Below, in pieces: positions 48,400 to 61,668 of a stretch of DNA of 64,000 nt. The DNA is from Arbacia lixula. Taxonomy: Eukaryota; Echinodermata; Echinoidea; Arbacioida; Arbaciidae. A program made the position numbers and the translations under genes. The stretch covers positions 5,480,142 to 5,544,141 of the forward strand of contig OZ022595.1 in the NCBI GenBank assembly GCA_963669155.1, given 5' to 3'. Under the pieces are notes generated by a model, which saw only the letters and a program-made list of their open reading frames with translations, was not told the origin of the DNA and searched no databases. Every line of letters begins with the position of its first letter. The first letter of the stretch is position 1.

Positions 48400-51126
48400 T
48401 TTCCAATTCACAGAAATGCTAATGACCCATGACTTGGCCATTCAGTACCAATGATGAGAAAAACTGACTTGTCATTTAACAGCTGACTCTATTCTTCAAA
48501 TTAATACTTAATAATGGAATTGCCATGGGTGAGTATTCCCTCATTTTGGATGAGTTGAATAGCCTGATACATATTACAAATATCACTTGTACTAATGCTT
48601 ATTACAGAAATGGAATCCTATTTCATATGGAAAAACATCAACATTCATATTTACAGCAACAATGAAGTAAATAAATCCTCAGATAATGATGTGCAGATAA
48701 AATGGGAACTGTTATACCAACTTTCATTTCTGCATAGCATGATTTCTAACTCATTTGTGAACAAAATTAACATCCTGTTAGACATACATTAGACTGAAGC
48801 TCCAGTTTACATAACTTTAACACCATGACATTCCACAAAAATAATTGTTTTTGTTATGTTGTAGATTTGTTAAAAGTCAATACATCCACAAAATGTCCTC
48901 ACCTTGAAAAATCATCTGAAACGAGCAGGACAGCCTTCTCCCCAATACCAGGTACCACGCCTGAATCAAGGCCTGTTAGGCTTTAGCCTGAAAATTGCCA
49001 TCACTGAAAATATTTTTAGATTACAGCAAGATACCACATTACTTTGGAATACGTCAAAGGAAGTTATGTTTCCCTACCTTAATGTTGTAATCCTCAAGTC
49101 TTAATCTTTGCTCTGCACCTTGTCTCCACCAAAAAAGACATTCGCAGGAGAGAATCTCTTGAACAAACTTTGACTTTTCCTCATCAGTCTACAGAAAGAC
49201 TGGTAACTGATCACTTCCCTTGCACTGGCTGCCCATGCAGTGAGGTAGCAACGAGGGTCAGACCCCTTCTGAGAACTGATAATGCACCAGACTGCTGAGG
49301 AGCCAGATAAACTCATCTCCAACCTCAGCGGGAGACGGGATCCCAACGCATGACTCATTCATAAAATTAGACCGTCCTCTTGAAAAAATCTCATCTAAAC
49401 ACTAATAAACTTGAAGTATTTTTTACTGTCATAAGGAATTTGTATAAACAGAGTGATAAAAACAGGTGCATAGTGTACAGTAATATGTCCCCATTTAGAC
49501 ATGAACACATCATCTGTTTAAGTATTATATATTCATATACAATTTAAATATATGAATATTCATATCTTTATCATAGATTTTAGGAGCACAATTCGACCAT
49601 ATACGGCACAATCATCAATAAAGTTGTAGTAGTACTAGATTCCATAGAAAATTGTCAGGCTTGAAATATACCCTCTTCAAATCTGTATTGTCAGACAGGT
49701 TTCTGACAATATTGTTATGATGACGTGTATCTCCTGAAGATCCACATATAGTATCTGTAATTTTGGTCACACATATCAGTGAAGAATTCATACCAAGAAT
49801 CTTACCTTCTCGTTAAACTGACTGAGTCAATTTCTGATGATTAGTCAACATCAATATCTCTAATGGCCTTTTATCATGATTGCAAGGCACCAGGGGCCAA
49901 CTTATCATAGTCATTGATAAGATAAGTCAGTCACATTTTTCAAGGCTGATCAAAGATTAACACCACAGATTCAAACTTCCAATTTTCAAGTCTGAAATTT
50001 ATCGGCCAGCAGCTGGTAATTCATCAACGTCAACCTCAGGAATGGTCGTTATTTGAGGGAAGATGTCACAGTTGCAGCCTACTATCAAAGCCAAAGATAC
50101 AACAGACCTGTCATCCCCAAGACCACGGATATCAACAACACTTATGCAAAGATTCACTGAACACCAAGTAATTCATCAGGATCAATTATCGCAATGGCTG
50201 TTAGCCTAATTAATACGCAGATATGTGACACAGTACTACAAACCCATGATTATGTACGTCCTTCATCATGAAGTTTGAGTCAATGGCAGTTGGTAATTTT
50301 TTCTAAATGCTAAGCTTTCATTTAATGTAACAGAAGTATATTTCTGCACTTTAAATAAATGGTCAGTATGTAATGAAACTACTAATTAGGACTTTTTCTA
50401 CATGACAGCTTGATGAGGTTTTATGTGACTGGTCACATATGTCCTCACTGATAACGTGTTCCCATTGTATCAGAAAGTAGCATTATCTGAGGTCTGCAAA
50501 TCTCATTTCTGATACATCCATGTGTCTCTCGCATTGCACCTGTTTCCTAGACTTTTAAGTGGCTATTGCACGCTCCTCCCTCCCTTTAGAGGGCAATATC
50601 TTTGGTATTGAACTTTAAAGGGTGAGCTTTATCAGATCAAAGTTGTACAACAAATTGTCTGCACTTCAGCAAACACTGATTTTCAAAAGGGTCCTGACAT
50701 CAAAAAGAAGGTCAAAATTGATTCATAACAAATTATTCTATGCAATGAAATGCAATAAGACAAATTAATGTAGAAAATATCATAGGGGGAATAATAAAAT
50801 AATATAAAATGGTACATATATCTTCTCTATACAATGGCAGCATACAACAGGTTAGTATGGCCAAAGTTGGTCAGGGTAACAGATGGCTCATATGCCATCG
50901 AAGGAGGGCAGTGACCGGTATGGACGCAGGCAGGGAGGTATGGTATCCCGCGGAGCAGAACCCAATCTTCCGGTATGGGAATGTTGTCCTATCAGAAAGC
51001 CAATCCCCATATCATCTTGACCTTACCATACACCTGATAACCAGTCCACTGCTTGTCGTAATGCCTGGCCAAAGATTATATATGACACCAATACTACATA
51101 TTATATATGGATTGTATATGAATAGT

Positions 51127-51240
51127 ACATACACGACGGCTCAAAGGAATTGGCATAGGGAAAGGGAAAGGGAAGGAGCTGCAGTTTTAAACAGCAGTAT
51201 ATTTTGTCCACTTCAGCATGAAACACGATGCTTTAGCCTA
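51127..51240. mobile_element. Half copy of the 62.8-kb palindrome
   Basis: ACATACACGACGGCTCAAAG through GGCATAGGGAAAGGGAAAGG and CTTCAGCATGAAACACGATG to TTTAGCCTA. It matches the left arm of 62817-63057 and stops where that palindrome has its centre. A 162-codon plus-strand frame that overlaps it has no recognisable protein features. Confidence 0.75.
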
Positions 51241-52171
51241 AAAAGCTGGAGTGTGTATCATGAAAACATATGTCCTGTGTATCTATCATGCTATTAGGAG
51301 ATTGTCATATATCAGTAAAGGATTATATAACATTCACTTCTTTCATGCAATCTGAATCAGAAGAACGATAAATATTTTCAAGGGAAGGGTAAAGTGCCTT
51401 ATTTATGAAAAGAGAGCTTGATGAATGCCAAATTCAAGTTTCCAAACAGATAACCCTAAACAAAATAAAAAGAGCAATTACAACTTCTAACCTGGTCCAT
51501 AGTTCATGAACCTGTTATCTTAGAAAAGCCAACACCAACACGGCATAATGAAATTATGCAAATGCCTGTGCTGTGAACATAAATTCTGAATATGAGTTGC
51601 CAAAAGGCATTTTGCTTTCAAAACTTGAAGTTTTTTCTTCAAATGAATTTACGAAATAAAGCCTACTGTAATTTCATCATAACACCAGCTGTTTGAGGAA
51701 TATCAAATGATTTACACAACAATCCGCTACCAACTGCCAAAATGTATCAATATCAGTCTATATTTGAAATATTTCCTGAACATGTGTCTTCATGTCATGA
51801 ACTGTATCACGGGAGTTCTGCTCATCCGCTTGCTTCTGAGGAAAGATTACAAAGCAATTTTGAAAAAAATTGTAAACCTTTCCTGTTCCTTCTTATGCTA
51901 TACCCGTTCAATCTCCTCTCTGCTTTCCATCTACTAATAAATCTCTCAAAAGTAGAGGAGAAGCTCATATGACATATTTCCTATGTTCAAAGTTACTTTT
52001 GACACATCTCAAAATTTGCAATAATTGTGCAAATTTTTTTTTACTTGATATGAAACAACCAAATACATTAAATAAATGTAACACATCTTTGTACCAAGGT
52101 AAATTGGGACCTTTTGATATCATCATACTCAGTGTCAGTGGCAACTATTTTCTCCCTAAAATATTCAACGT

Positions 52172-52250
52172 TTAACCCTTACATTACCTGGCCTTGAAAA
52201 CACCATTGGCTCACTGCAAGTTTTGACGCCAATGGTAATATGAGAGTTAA
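52172..52250. mobile_element. TTAA-bounded 79-bp miniature element (inverted relative)
   Basis: TTAACCCTTACATTACCTGG at the left and AATATGAGAGTTAA at the right. Its reverse strand follows the 23841-23917 copy closely. Confidence 0.7.
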
Positions 52251-52574
52251 CGTAGCACTGCATTACCTTACGGTGAAAACAAAAACACCAGCAGAGTTCT
52301 CAACAAAGACATCCAATGGGATGGCATCCAGTTTTTCTTAGCAATGACATCATTATCTCAGCACTGACCTTTCAGGAGTTTGGTTTCAGTTTGGATAGCT
52401 TTCATTCCTTCTCTCTTTCTTTCCTTCTCTTTCCCTACCATTTGATTTGTCTCCTTCTCATTTTCTCCCCCTCTCTCAATTTCATCCATCCTTACCCCAC
52501 CCTTTTTTAACCTTTCTTCCTCTCTCCTTGATGATGTCCATCCTTATCATTGTCCAATATTTTTCTTGTACATT

Positions 52575-52589
52575 ATCATCTTCATCATT

Positions 52590-52658
<69 letters not shown>

Positions 52659-52668
52659 TTCATCATCA
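52575..52668. repeat. (ATC)n microsatellite
   Basis: About 30 ATC units. All six frames stay open, giving Ser, Ile, His or Asp, Met runs; none is a gene. A second tract lies at 57793-57840. Confidence 0.95.
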
Positions 52669-55600
52669 ACATCCTCCACCTACTCCTCCTCTTCCTCATC
52701 ACCAACACTACCAACGAGCTGCATAACCATTTGGACATGCCACAGGTTATGAAAATGATTCCTGGAGTATCTATCACACACCCTCGTCCAATCAGAAACA
52801 ATGTGCTATAATTAGCCATGATATCATTGGTCAACTGGTGAAGTGAAGGTCTATGATCTATTACCAAGTGGGTTGGCATTAACTTTCAGTATCACTTTTG
52901 TATGGTGTGGAGCATACAACAAACTTTGGTAATATAAGAGATATACAATGTACACCACAAGCTGGTATCTACTCTGTGTATCTTGTAGGAATGCAAAGGA
53001 GGGGGAGAAGGTGGGGAAGAAAGGGAAGATGAGGCATAGGGGAGGATAAAAAAAGGTGGGAGGGAGAGGAGGAATATCAGAAGAGGGGAGATAAGGAGGG
53101 AGAGAGATGAGAGGAGAAAGAGTGAAATACAACGCAAGGGGTGAGAATGAAATGGAAAAGGAAAAGACTAGGAGGATGAAAGGTGAAAGGGAAAGAGTAG
53201 CTTGAAGGGTACACGACTTGAGGTATGAAATAAAGACTTCATATCATATAACAAGATGTATATATTTCTAGCGACTGAGACATATGTGACACAGCCTAGC
53301 CAAATGAATAATGAGATTAATGGCAGTTGCAACAAAGCAAGGCAAAAACATTCAACAAACATCTTTCACGGAACACATGTGGCACTGAAATAAACATGTG
53401 ACCAAGGGCGTCTGGAATTCTGGTGTGACTCCAACACTGAAACTTGTGGCTGCCTCGTTTGCCAGCTGATGACAAAGATCTCCTACTTTCGTTATCGGTT
53501 CCTCTGAAATGACCATGTCTTGTAATCAGCATGTCAAGTAAACTTTGAGATGGGGGGGGGGGAAGTGGGGGTAGGGGGACACCTCCATAGGAAAGGGAGG
53601 AAACATTGCTCGGAGTGAGGTTCCCCTGTGTTTGACATTTTAGTCTTTTGGGGAGATCTCAATAATGGTTTGGAGACAGGAAGGGCAGCCCCCCTGAATG
53701 TGCAATGATGTAAAGCACTCTTGATAATAACAACGGAATAGTATAACTGGAGTCAGAACAGGGGAAGCTCTGCTCTTGGGGGATATGGCTTTCGATGAAA
53801 AATTTCATAGATGTAACACTATCAGGTGGAACACATGTGACTAAACAGCTCTAAACAAATGTCATGTGACTAAACAACCCCAAACAAATCTCATGTGACA
53901 CAAGTAGCTGTTGCTGCATGGAAGGAAATGCTTTCTCTTTACTTGTATTCTGAACATTTATTTATACCTTACTGAGTAACAAGGTGACACCTATCAATGC
54001 TTTGTGGAAATTGCATTACCACAGTGCATTTATCTTTTATTTCAAAAGATTTATTTAGACAAAACTAACTATTACATTGACTAAGATAACACCAGAAATA
54101 ATTAATGGCAGTATAATTTTACAACATTTAGCCCATAACATTCAATGAAATGAAAGAAAAAACAATAACTACTGGCAATTATTTTCATTATTTAGATTGT
54201 ACATGTGATATCTGCCCACTTCCTTTAATCAGATGGTGAAACAAAGGCTACATTAGCAGCAGCAACTGTCAGGCACAGGTAACTAATTAGCAGAGCTGGA
54301 CAGTGGATCTCCCTTCCCCATTCACTTTACAGCCCCCTCTCTCTCTCACCTCTGACTTTTAACAAGAATGATATGGGTTAATCGGTCTACCAGCTGCCCC
54401 CTTCCTGAACGAAGATAGACTCCCTGTACAGCACCTCTTTGTGCTTTAAAAAGTATAGGTAATGAGTCATACAATTTGGAGCTGCAGCCTGAGAAGGAGT
54501 CTAGTAGAAGAAGATTTGATTTTACATTTTCTGTTCTAACTTATCCAAACTTTAAGCTGAATTTAGCTTGATGATTTTGCATAACAGTGTTTTGCAGATT
54601 TGTACAGGGTTTGACCACACACACAATCATCATATATTGAATCCACACATTCACACAAACAGTTGCCTACCCCCCTCCCACCCCCACCCCCCCCCCCCCC
54701 CCCACGCACACACACTCACATACACATTTTTAGGTAATACCTAATAAAAAAAAATACACAGTAAGACTTATTTTCTATGACATTATCATCTTTTGAATTT
54801 AAGTTTTCTTTCAGTTATTTGCATTTATATATTGTCAAATATGTATGGTTATATATTCCCTCGGAAAGGAAAGGTCATGGATTACTTTGTGAGGTACCAT
54901 AATCCTGTTTTACCTAGACAACGAATAGCATGCACATGTATGGATACAACCTTTCGTTTTGCTAAGATTATTGATTAAATACCTAATTTTGTCACTTCCT
55001 TGACATTTAATCTTTCAAACAGTTGGGCGATAGCAAGGTCAGTTCAAAATGACTAAAAATAGATGATTCTCAAGTTATATGTGACCTTATGATTTTGTTT
55101 GTAGGTTGAACATGAGATTGAAGGGGGACATTAAATGGGGTAGAACAGAAAGTGGGGAGCACTTTGGGGGTGGGAAGAGGGAAGGATGAGGGGTGGAGAT
55201 GGGGAGAGATGGTGATGGAAGAGAGAGGGGAAAGATGGAGTAGATATGGAAATGAAGGGGATGGGGCGAGAAAGTGGAGAGGAGAAAAGGAGTGGCACAA
55301 AGCAAGATAAAAATATGAGAGGGATGGAGGGCAAAGAAAATGGTGGACAAATAAAAGAAAAATTATGAAGGAAGTTGATTGAATTTTGCAAGAGGGGAAG
55401 TATCTACAGTACAGCTGTGCTGCTTTCAAATCATTATAAATCATGCTTTAGCTGTTTTGTACGAAACTGCTATTAGCTCCTTTGAGACAAACAACTCTCA
55501 AAGTTTTAAATCTACAGCCTATAGCTATGAGGGCAGCTTTTGACAGCTCTCGATGTCAGAGGGGATTTTGTGACTTTGGATGCTGCCAGAAAAGATTAAA

Positions 55601-55920
55601 GACATTTGGCCAACTCTCAAACTTTGGGTCAAACCCAAATTGTTTTAGGGGTTTTCCCTGTCACACACTAATCAAGTCTACTCCTCGCTGGCACAATAGG
55701 CAGTAGTTAATTAAGAGCTGCAATTTAGAAAGTCTAATCATTTGATGAATCAGAAAAGGTCGCCGCTCTTTCATGAACTTAAAAAAAGGTCCTCCTGAAT
55801 ATAATTTATAGTGATGAGATATGAGATTCACTCTAATTTTGAGAATATATCAATAATTTAAGATCCATCACCTTTTCAAACAGTTTAAAATCATGTTCAA
55901 TGTAAAAAAAAGTAGAAGCC

Positions 55921-56004
55921 CCATGTAAAGTTGAAGGTATGCTTCATCTATATTCTGAGTACCCATGTAAAGTTGAAGGTATGCTTCATCTATATTCTGA
56001 GTAC
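55921..56004. repeat. Perfect 42-bp tandem duplication
   Basis: CCATGTAAAGTTGAAGGTAT and the next 22 bases occur twice with no mismatch (55921-55962, 55963-56004), which points to a recent duplication. Confidence 0.95.
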
Positions 56005-57135
56005 CATCGTCCATTCCTTCACCTATTTCTCTTGAAAGGCCTGGTACAGAACATTCCTTTTCTCATGCTATACAATCTTGATTCCCTTTCCCTCCAACGT
56101 ACGGCAAAAACACATCCAAGCAGAGATCTTTGCCCACATATTTCAACCATGACTCAAACCATCCAAACATAAAGCGAAAACAAGATGATGTTGAGTGATT
56201 CCTGGCTGCACAGACACAAACCTGTGTTCAAGCTCAAGCTCCTGTTTTTTCTTCTTCTCAATGTTCACCACATTTTGGCAAACACAACATGGAAGACTTT
56301 ATCCCATTTCAAGAGACCACAAGGAGCAGTGAAGGGCACAAGATACCCCCCCCCCCCCACTTTAAACAAACGAGGGTGTTTTTGGTTTTGATGCTCACCC
56401 ACCTACGCCCACATCTTCCACTTGACTTTTGCAATGAAACATGAGATATGTACTTTTCTTTTTTTTAAAGGAGAACAGAACCCTACTCACTTGTTTAATA
56501 GTTGAAAAAAGAAGAGCATATCGGTGGACATTTAAGTAAATTCAGGTAAATAATATCAAGTTTTTAAGTGTTTGGAAATATCCATCTCAATGTTTGATAA
56601 TGTGAAATGCAAATTCACCAATTCATTGATACCAGGCATTTTATCATAAGTTCAATTTTCTTTAATGTTTTTATCAATTTGCTTAGAATTTTGATATATT
56701 TGTTTTCAGACATACTGAATTGACACTAGGATAGGATTTGGTTCCCCTTCATGCAGGTAATGATTACAAGCATCAGTATCAATCGCCAGGAAACCAGTTA
56801 ACAAACAATGCTATATATTCTTATACAGGCATACCCTAGATTAACAGTTGAGTTGAATAATGATAAAATTCCTTTAATCATAATGGGGTCATATTGTGTC
56901 TGGTTCTGAAAGAAGAAGTCAGAGCAATTACTGATAACCCTAACCTCCACCACAGCGCCAGTAAACAAACAATATAAGCTGATAATCATATCAATGGTTG
57001 AATGGTTTTGTTTATGTAGGCATATAAACTGTTGTCATATGTGCCAAAGATATGGTGTATAATAAAAGGATTCTAGCACATAGACATCTCTACTCTACTT
57101 TTCTGCCATGTTTTTTTTTAAGGGGGACTTGTAAC

Positions 57136-57332
57136 TAGCCTGATCTTAAGGCTGTTGGATATTTCTAATCCAAACTGAAATATAGAATCTAATACTCATA
57201 AGACTAATCACTATAATTTTCCTACTTTTGGGTGAGACGGTGAGAGAATTGAGAATGATTAGTCTACTGCAGCCAGACCCCTCTATTGAATAGTTTGAAT
57301 TATAAATTCCCAACAGCCTGGAAGCCAGGCTA
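57136..57332. mobile_element. TAGCC palindromic element, copy 5
   Basis: Starts TAGCCTGATCTTAAGGCTGT, ends CAGCCTGGAAGCCAGGCTA. Inner TTGAGAATGATTAGTCTAC and CTGCAGCCAGACCC are shared with copies 1 and 6 kb-scale relatives. No clear flanking duplication. Confidence 0.7.
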
Positions 57333-57792
57333 ACTCACATAGATTTCATTTTGCTCCCACACAAGTAAACAAACATTACATTTATTCTACTGCTTTTGTT
57401 GGTACGCACCCATAAGAGGAGGAATGTAAAGTGTCAACAATGGCGACACACAAATAATTTTTTATGCTAATTTTGTTGTTCACCAGGGTGTTGTAATATG
57501 AAGTTTTATCAAGGGGTTAGTTCATAGATTTCAGCACAAGAGTAAACATCATCTCCTGAGACCAAATGTGTAATTTCATGAGTGGGTGATATGAACTGAA
57601 AGTGGTGTGTACAGTGTTGACCCTGAGGTCAACATCATCTTTGGGGAAAGGAAATAATACTTTGGTGATTTACATGTCATCTAAAATGACTGTCCATGAT
57701 TAAGTCATACTCTTTAAATGATATTTGATGTTTTTGTTAAAACCATTATTATAATTATTTTTACTATATTAACATTTTCTTGGTCCTTTTTA

Positions 57793-57840
57793 TCATCATC
57801 ATCATCATCATCATCATTATCATCATCATCATCATCATCA
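57793..57840. repeat. (ATC)n microsatellite
   Basis: About 16 units with one ATT interruption; encodes an Asp run on the minus strand only by repetition. Confidence 0.95.
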
Positions 57841-60727
57841 TATTTCTGGTTGATAATAGTGTTACACTGTGCACAATTTTGAGTGTATAGATTCCATACA
57901 AACATTAAAAAATTAAGATAAATATCATGATTAGATTACTAGTTCAATGAACTAGTAATAACCCCGTTTATACCCTCCTGTCTATTTCAAATTAAGCCAC
58001 ATGCTCTGTTCATGCTCTGTTCATCAGCCCGAAGTGGCAAACCAGCGAGCTACTTGCATCTTCATCAACCCGATCTATTTAGTTGTGAAATCTCCCACTG
58101 GATGACAAACTATATAGTGGACTATTTCATGGCCATCTTCATCAACAACAGCAACAACTGGCAGCTTATTGGACACAACTGGGAAGGGAAGGCTAAGCAC
58201 GTTGTTTGCTTGTGTCAGTTCGGTAAAGAAGCCGGGGTTTGCTACCTAGATCAGAAATAAGCTGGCTGCATGGTCAGCCTCGGGATGATGCAGATGCGTT
58301 TGTAGAGAAGCTGTTCATTTACACACACATGTGCAGTTTACTGCGGAGATTAATTGGGTCCCTGATAGGGACGAGTTGGGTCACATTCTTCTCACACTCT
58401 GAGCTCTATGTCAGACCAGAGGAAGGGGTCAAGCGAAACCACTGCTAGTCTTTTCTTCAGACATGTCCTGTAATCAGCATGAGCTCAAATTGAGTTCATC
58501 CACCCTGCCCCATACTCAAAAGCACCCCCTCCCCCCCACCCCCCCCCCAGTACATGAAGCTCTCTGTTAGTTTATGTAACAAGGGATGGGGTGCCATTAG
58601 ATAAAATGTGGCCCAATTTGGCATTGAAGACTACTTAAACTACCTATACAATAATAACTTACTACCACAGTATTTCCAGCAAGAGCTTTACAAATAAATA
58701 TTTGTATAATGATTAAGCTTCTTGTCAAATTTGGTGAAGGGAAATGAAAGGAAATGTGAACAAATGTCTAGACAGAAGAAGAATCTGGGGTAAAACTTGG
58801 ACAACACCCAACAACATCAGAACTAGATCTGGGTAGTCCCGGAGGCTGTTATGGAAGATGTCTAATTGCTTCTTCGTTAGTCAGGGTTAAAGAGATAATA
58901 CACTCAAGCAAACCATTCATTTCAATAAACAGATTAGTGAACATTTGAGCTTTGTAAACCACATACACATCATAGAAAACCTAAAGAAACCAACAGAAAA
59001 ACATACACCCCATATACTTAAGAAAAGTCACAGAAAGCAAATGTTACCTTATCAAATAATAGTCATGGTAAACATGTATGGACTGATACTACTTGCTCTA
59101 CGCTCATTCGCACTCAAGAAATATTTGAAAAATTGCGCTACAGTGCTGGATGTTTAAAAAAATCTGTTAGGCTGTGTTTGGGGGTAGTTGCTAAGCAACT
59201 GCCACTTTTCGCTGGCAATTTTAGAAACACTACAATGTTTTGCTGGCAGTTGTAAATGGCCCTAAAGGCCTTACTCTTTCAACCTCACTCCTCTATATCT
59301 ACCAACTTAGGATGAGTATACACCACATACAAGCGTTTGAGCTTCTGAAATATGGTTTGAGTTTGTGATGTGATGATAAACAGCTGTCAAAATCATAAAT
59401 TGTAGATGCTTGGATGGCAGAAACCTACTCATTCTGGACCTACAACAAATTCTTCCTCTGTCTGTGCTATTCTGATATTGAACTCAATTTAAATACAAAA
59501 TGCTACAAATAAATCAGCAAACAAATAAATGTGTACAAGCAGTAGCATGTGATATGAGCACATCGTAGACTCAGTATAATGTATTGTATATTAACAATTA
59601 ATGACAAAATGGGAAAATATAGAGAAGGTGGTGGTGGGGCGGTACATGGTTGAAATTTTTATTTTTACCACCTATATTCTAACTTAGTAGGAATATATTC
59701 ACATCTTCCTCATAAACCTTATCTCTTGTTAGACAAGCATGAGTAACTTGTAAAGCAATGTATTATCATCCCATCATCTCACTTCATACCAGTATACAAA
59801 TAGTAATATCTAAGAAAACATAAACATATACATTAATTAAGATTTATTACAAGGAATGCCAACGACATACCTGTCCTGAGTAGAAAAGTGACATGGTGGT
59901 GTTTATTCCTTCAAACTAGAGATGATAACTTTCTATTTCTCCTCTTGAATAGCAGAAAGCAGCCAAAAGTCTTGCTGATAAAAATCCAAAACTTCAGGCT
60001 TTACATCCCAGCAAAGTCAAAGGTCAAGCAAGTTTACTTGAGTATTGTAAAGGTCAATATAGTTCACTCCAGTGTCATAAGTTTGTGATTAGCAAAATCA
60101 GTGTTCTTCACACTTAAAGAAGAATCCTCAAAGTTTGAAGCAGTTTAGTATCTTCCACTTGAACTTGCTTGTAGTTTCATCACACACAGTTTTCTACGAC
60201 AGAGTACTTGTTGCCTTACACTCTCTTGAAACTTGACGACATAGATGACCACGAATAAATAATATGCAAAAGACAATTTGTAGACTTGCTGCAGTGGATC
60301 CGATGTCTATCCTCCATCTGCAACACGGATCTACTCAATGAGACTTAGCTTCTTCGCATGGCACAGCACAGATTTTATGTACAGAAGTACACACACACAC
60401 ACATGGGTGAACAACACTTGATGCAAAACATGGACGTTGAGTTGAGACAGTTCAAAGCAAGAAAAAAATAAGACAGAATGGAAGCATAACAGACGAGTTG
60501 CGGGGACGAGAAAATGATGTTACTGTTGGAAGAGCCCCCTTGATGTGTGTGTATGTACAGAGATGGGGTAGCAGTGAACTGGAAAGGGGATGAGTCCAGT
60601 GGGTGGACGGATAGATACAAGTATCTGGGTCAGAGTGGTAGTGGAAGCAATGGGGGTCAGAGCAAGGGGAGGGGGGCGTGGGGTAGTAGATTGGTATGTC
60701 AGTGAAGGACTCTGTGGGTCACCTGTG

Positions 60728-60802
60728 ATGTATGTATGTATTTGTATGACTGGTTCTTCTGGATGTATATGTGTATGTATGTATGTATGTATGTATGTAT
60801 GT
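60728..60802. repeat. (GTAT)n microsatellite
   Basis: Two GTAT-rich blocks, the main one near 60771-60802. Confidence 0.9.
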
Positions 60803-61249
60803 GTGTAAGGAGAGGAAGGTAAACCAGTGACAAGAATGAGAGTGTGTTCTTCATTGTGTATCATGAAATCTACTTAGTACCAAGCCAGGAAATGCCCATT
60901 GAGTTACTACACATTCCATGAACCTATGGTACTGGGAATGTTAACAAGGAGGGTACGGGGGTTGAATAGGGTGGAAGGTGATGACTGAGAGAAAATGTTA
61001 TAGAAATGTTGTGGGAAGACTCCAAGAGAAACTCTACTTGTGAATCATGGTCAACTATATTGCAATTAAGCTAGAGGTCTCATATTAGGAAAGCATGTGG
61101 TATATGAGAAGGGGAGTGAGTATTCTATAATTTGAGGGTGTGGTATATGGTAAGCATAAAGTAACATTTGTCCATATGTTACAGGATCTGTAAAGATGGG
61201 TGTATAGTATGTATATAGGCATGTGTATGTTTGGGAGGGGTGGTGGTAG

Positions 61250-61280
61250 TGGTGTGTGTGTGTGTGGGGGGGGGGGGGGG
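61250..61280. repeat. (GT)n followed by a G run
   Basis: GTGTGTGTGTGTGTG runs straight into about 15 G. The same arrangement is found near 32897-32924, and as its complement at 41300-41335. Confidence 0.9.
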
Positions 61281-61458
61281 TGTAGGGGTGTGTGCCTTGA
61301 GGACTCATCTTATGTCACACAGTGACTCACACCCTAGCATTGCAAGAAAGTCAATCCTATCGCTGGCCCAGTCCTTGATAACTTTCAATAACCTTTCAAG
61401 AAGGCCTATCGGGTTGAACACATGCACCGATATATCACAACGAACACTCATACAACAG

Positions 61459-61668
61459 TAGCCTGCAGTCCAGGCTGTTTGGACTTTTGTCATTCAAATT
61501 GATAAATCAGAGTCTAGTATTCACAAACTAGTCACTCTTTCATATTCCTGTTTTCTCCCTCCGTCCCATTGACGAGTGCAGAAGGAAATGAGAATGAATA
61601 CTCTACTTCAGCTATTCATTTATTTTATATTCCAGTTTGGATGAAAAAAATGCCCCACAGCCAGGCTA
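61459..61668. mobile_element. TAGCC palindromic element, copy 6
   Basis: Starts TAGCCTGCAGTCCAGGCTGT, ends CCCCACAGCCAGGCTA. Flanks ATACAACAG (61450-61458) and ACAAAACAG (61669-61677) agree at 7 of 9, consistent with a decayed 9-bp duplication. Confidence 0.7.

Noticed and set aside
49101..49358. 85-codon minus-strand frame suspected as a retroelement fragment
   Set aside because: No reverse transcriptase, endonuclease or gag-like motif seen.
50809..51297. 162-codon plus-strand open frame
   Set aside because: Overlaps the half-palindrome element. Composition is irregular, with no recognisable motif and no splice context; it is best explained by chance plus the repeat.
52447..52879. Ser, Ile, Asp and Met repeat frames on both strands
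   Set aside because: All are translations of the (ATC)n microsatellite.
58012..58448. Two plus-strand frames in a GC-richer patch, with slight likeness to the 3415-3948 element (GCGAGCTA, CTTCAT...CCCGATC)
   Set aside because: The likeness is too short and broken to claim membership, and the frames show no known protein features.
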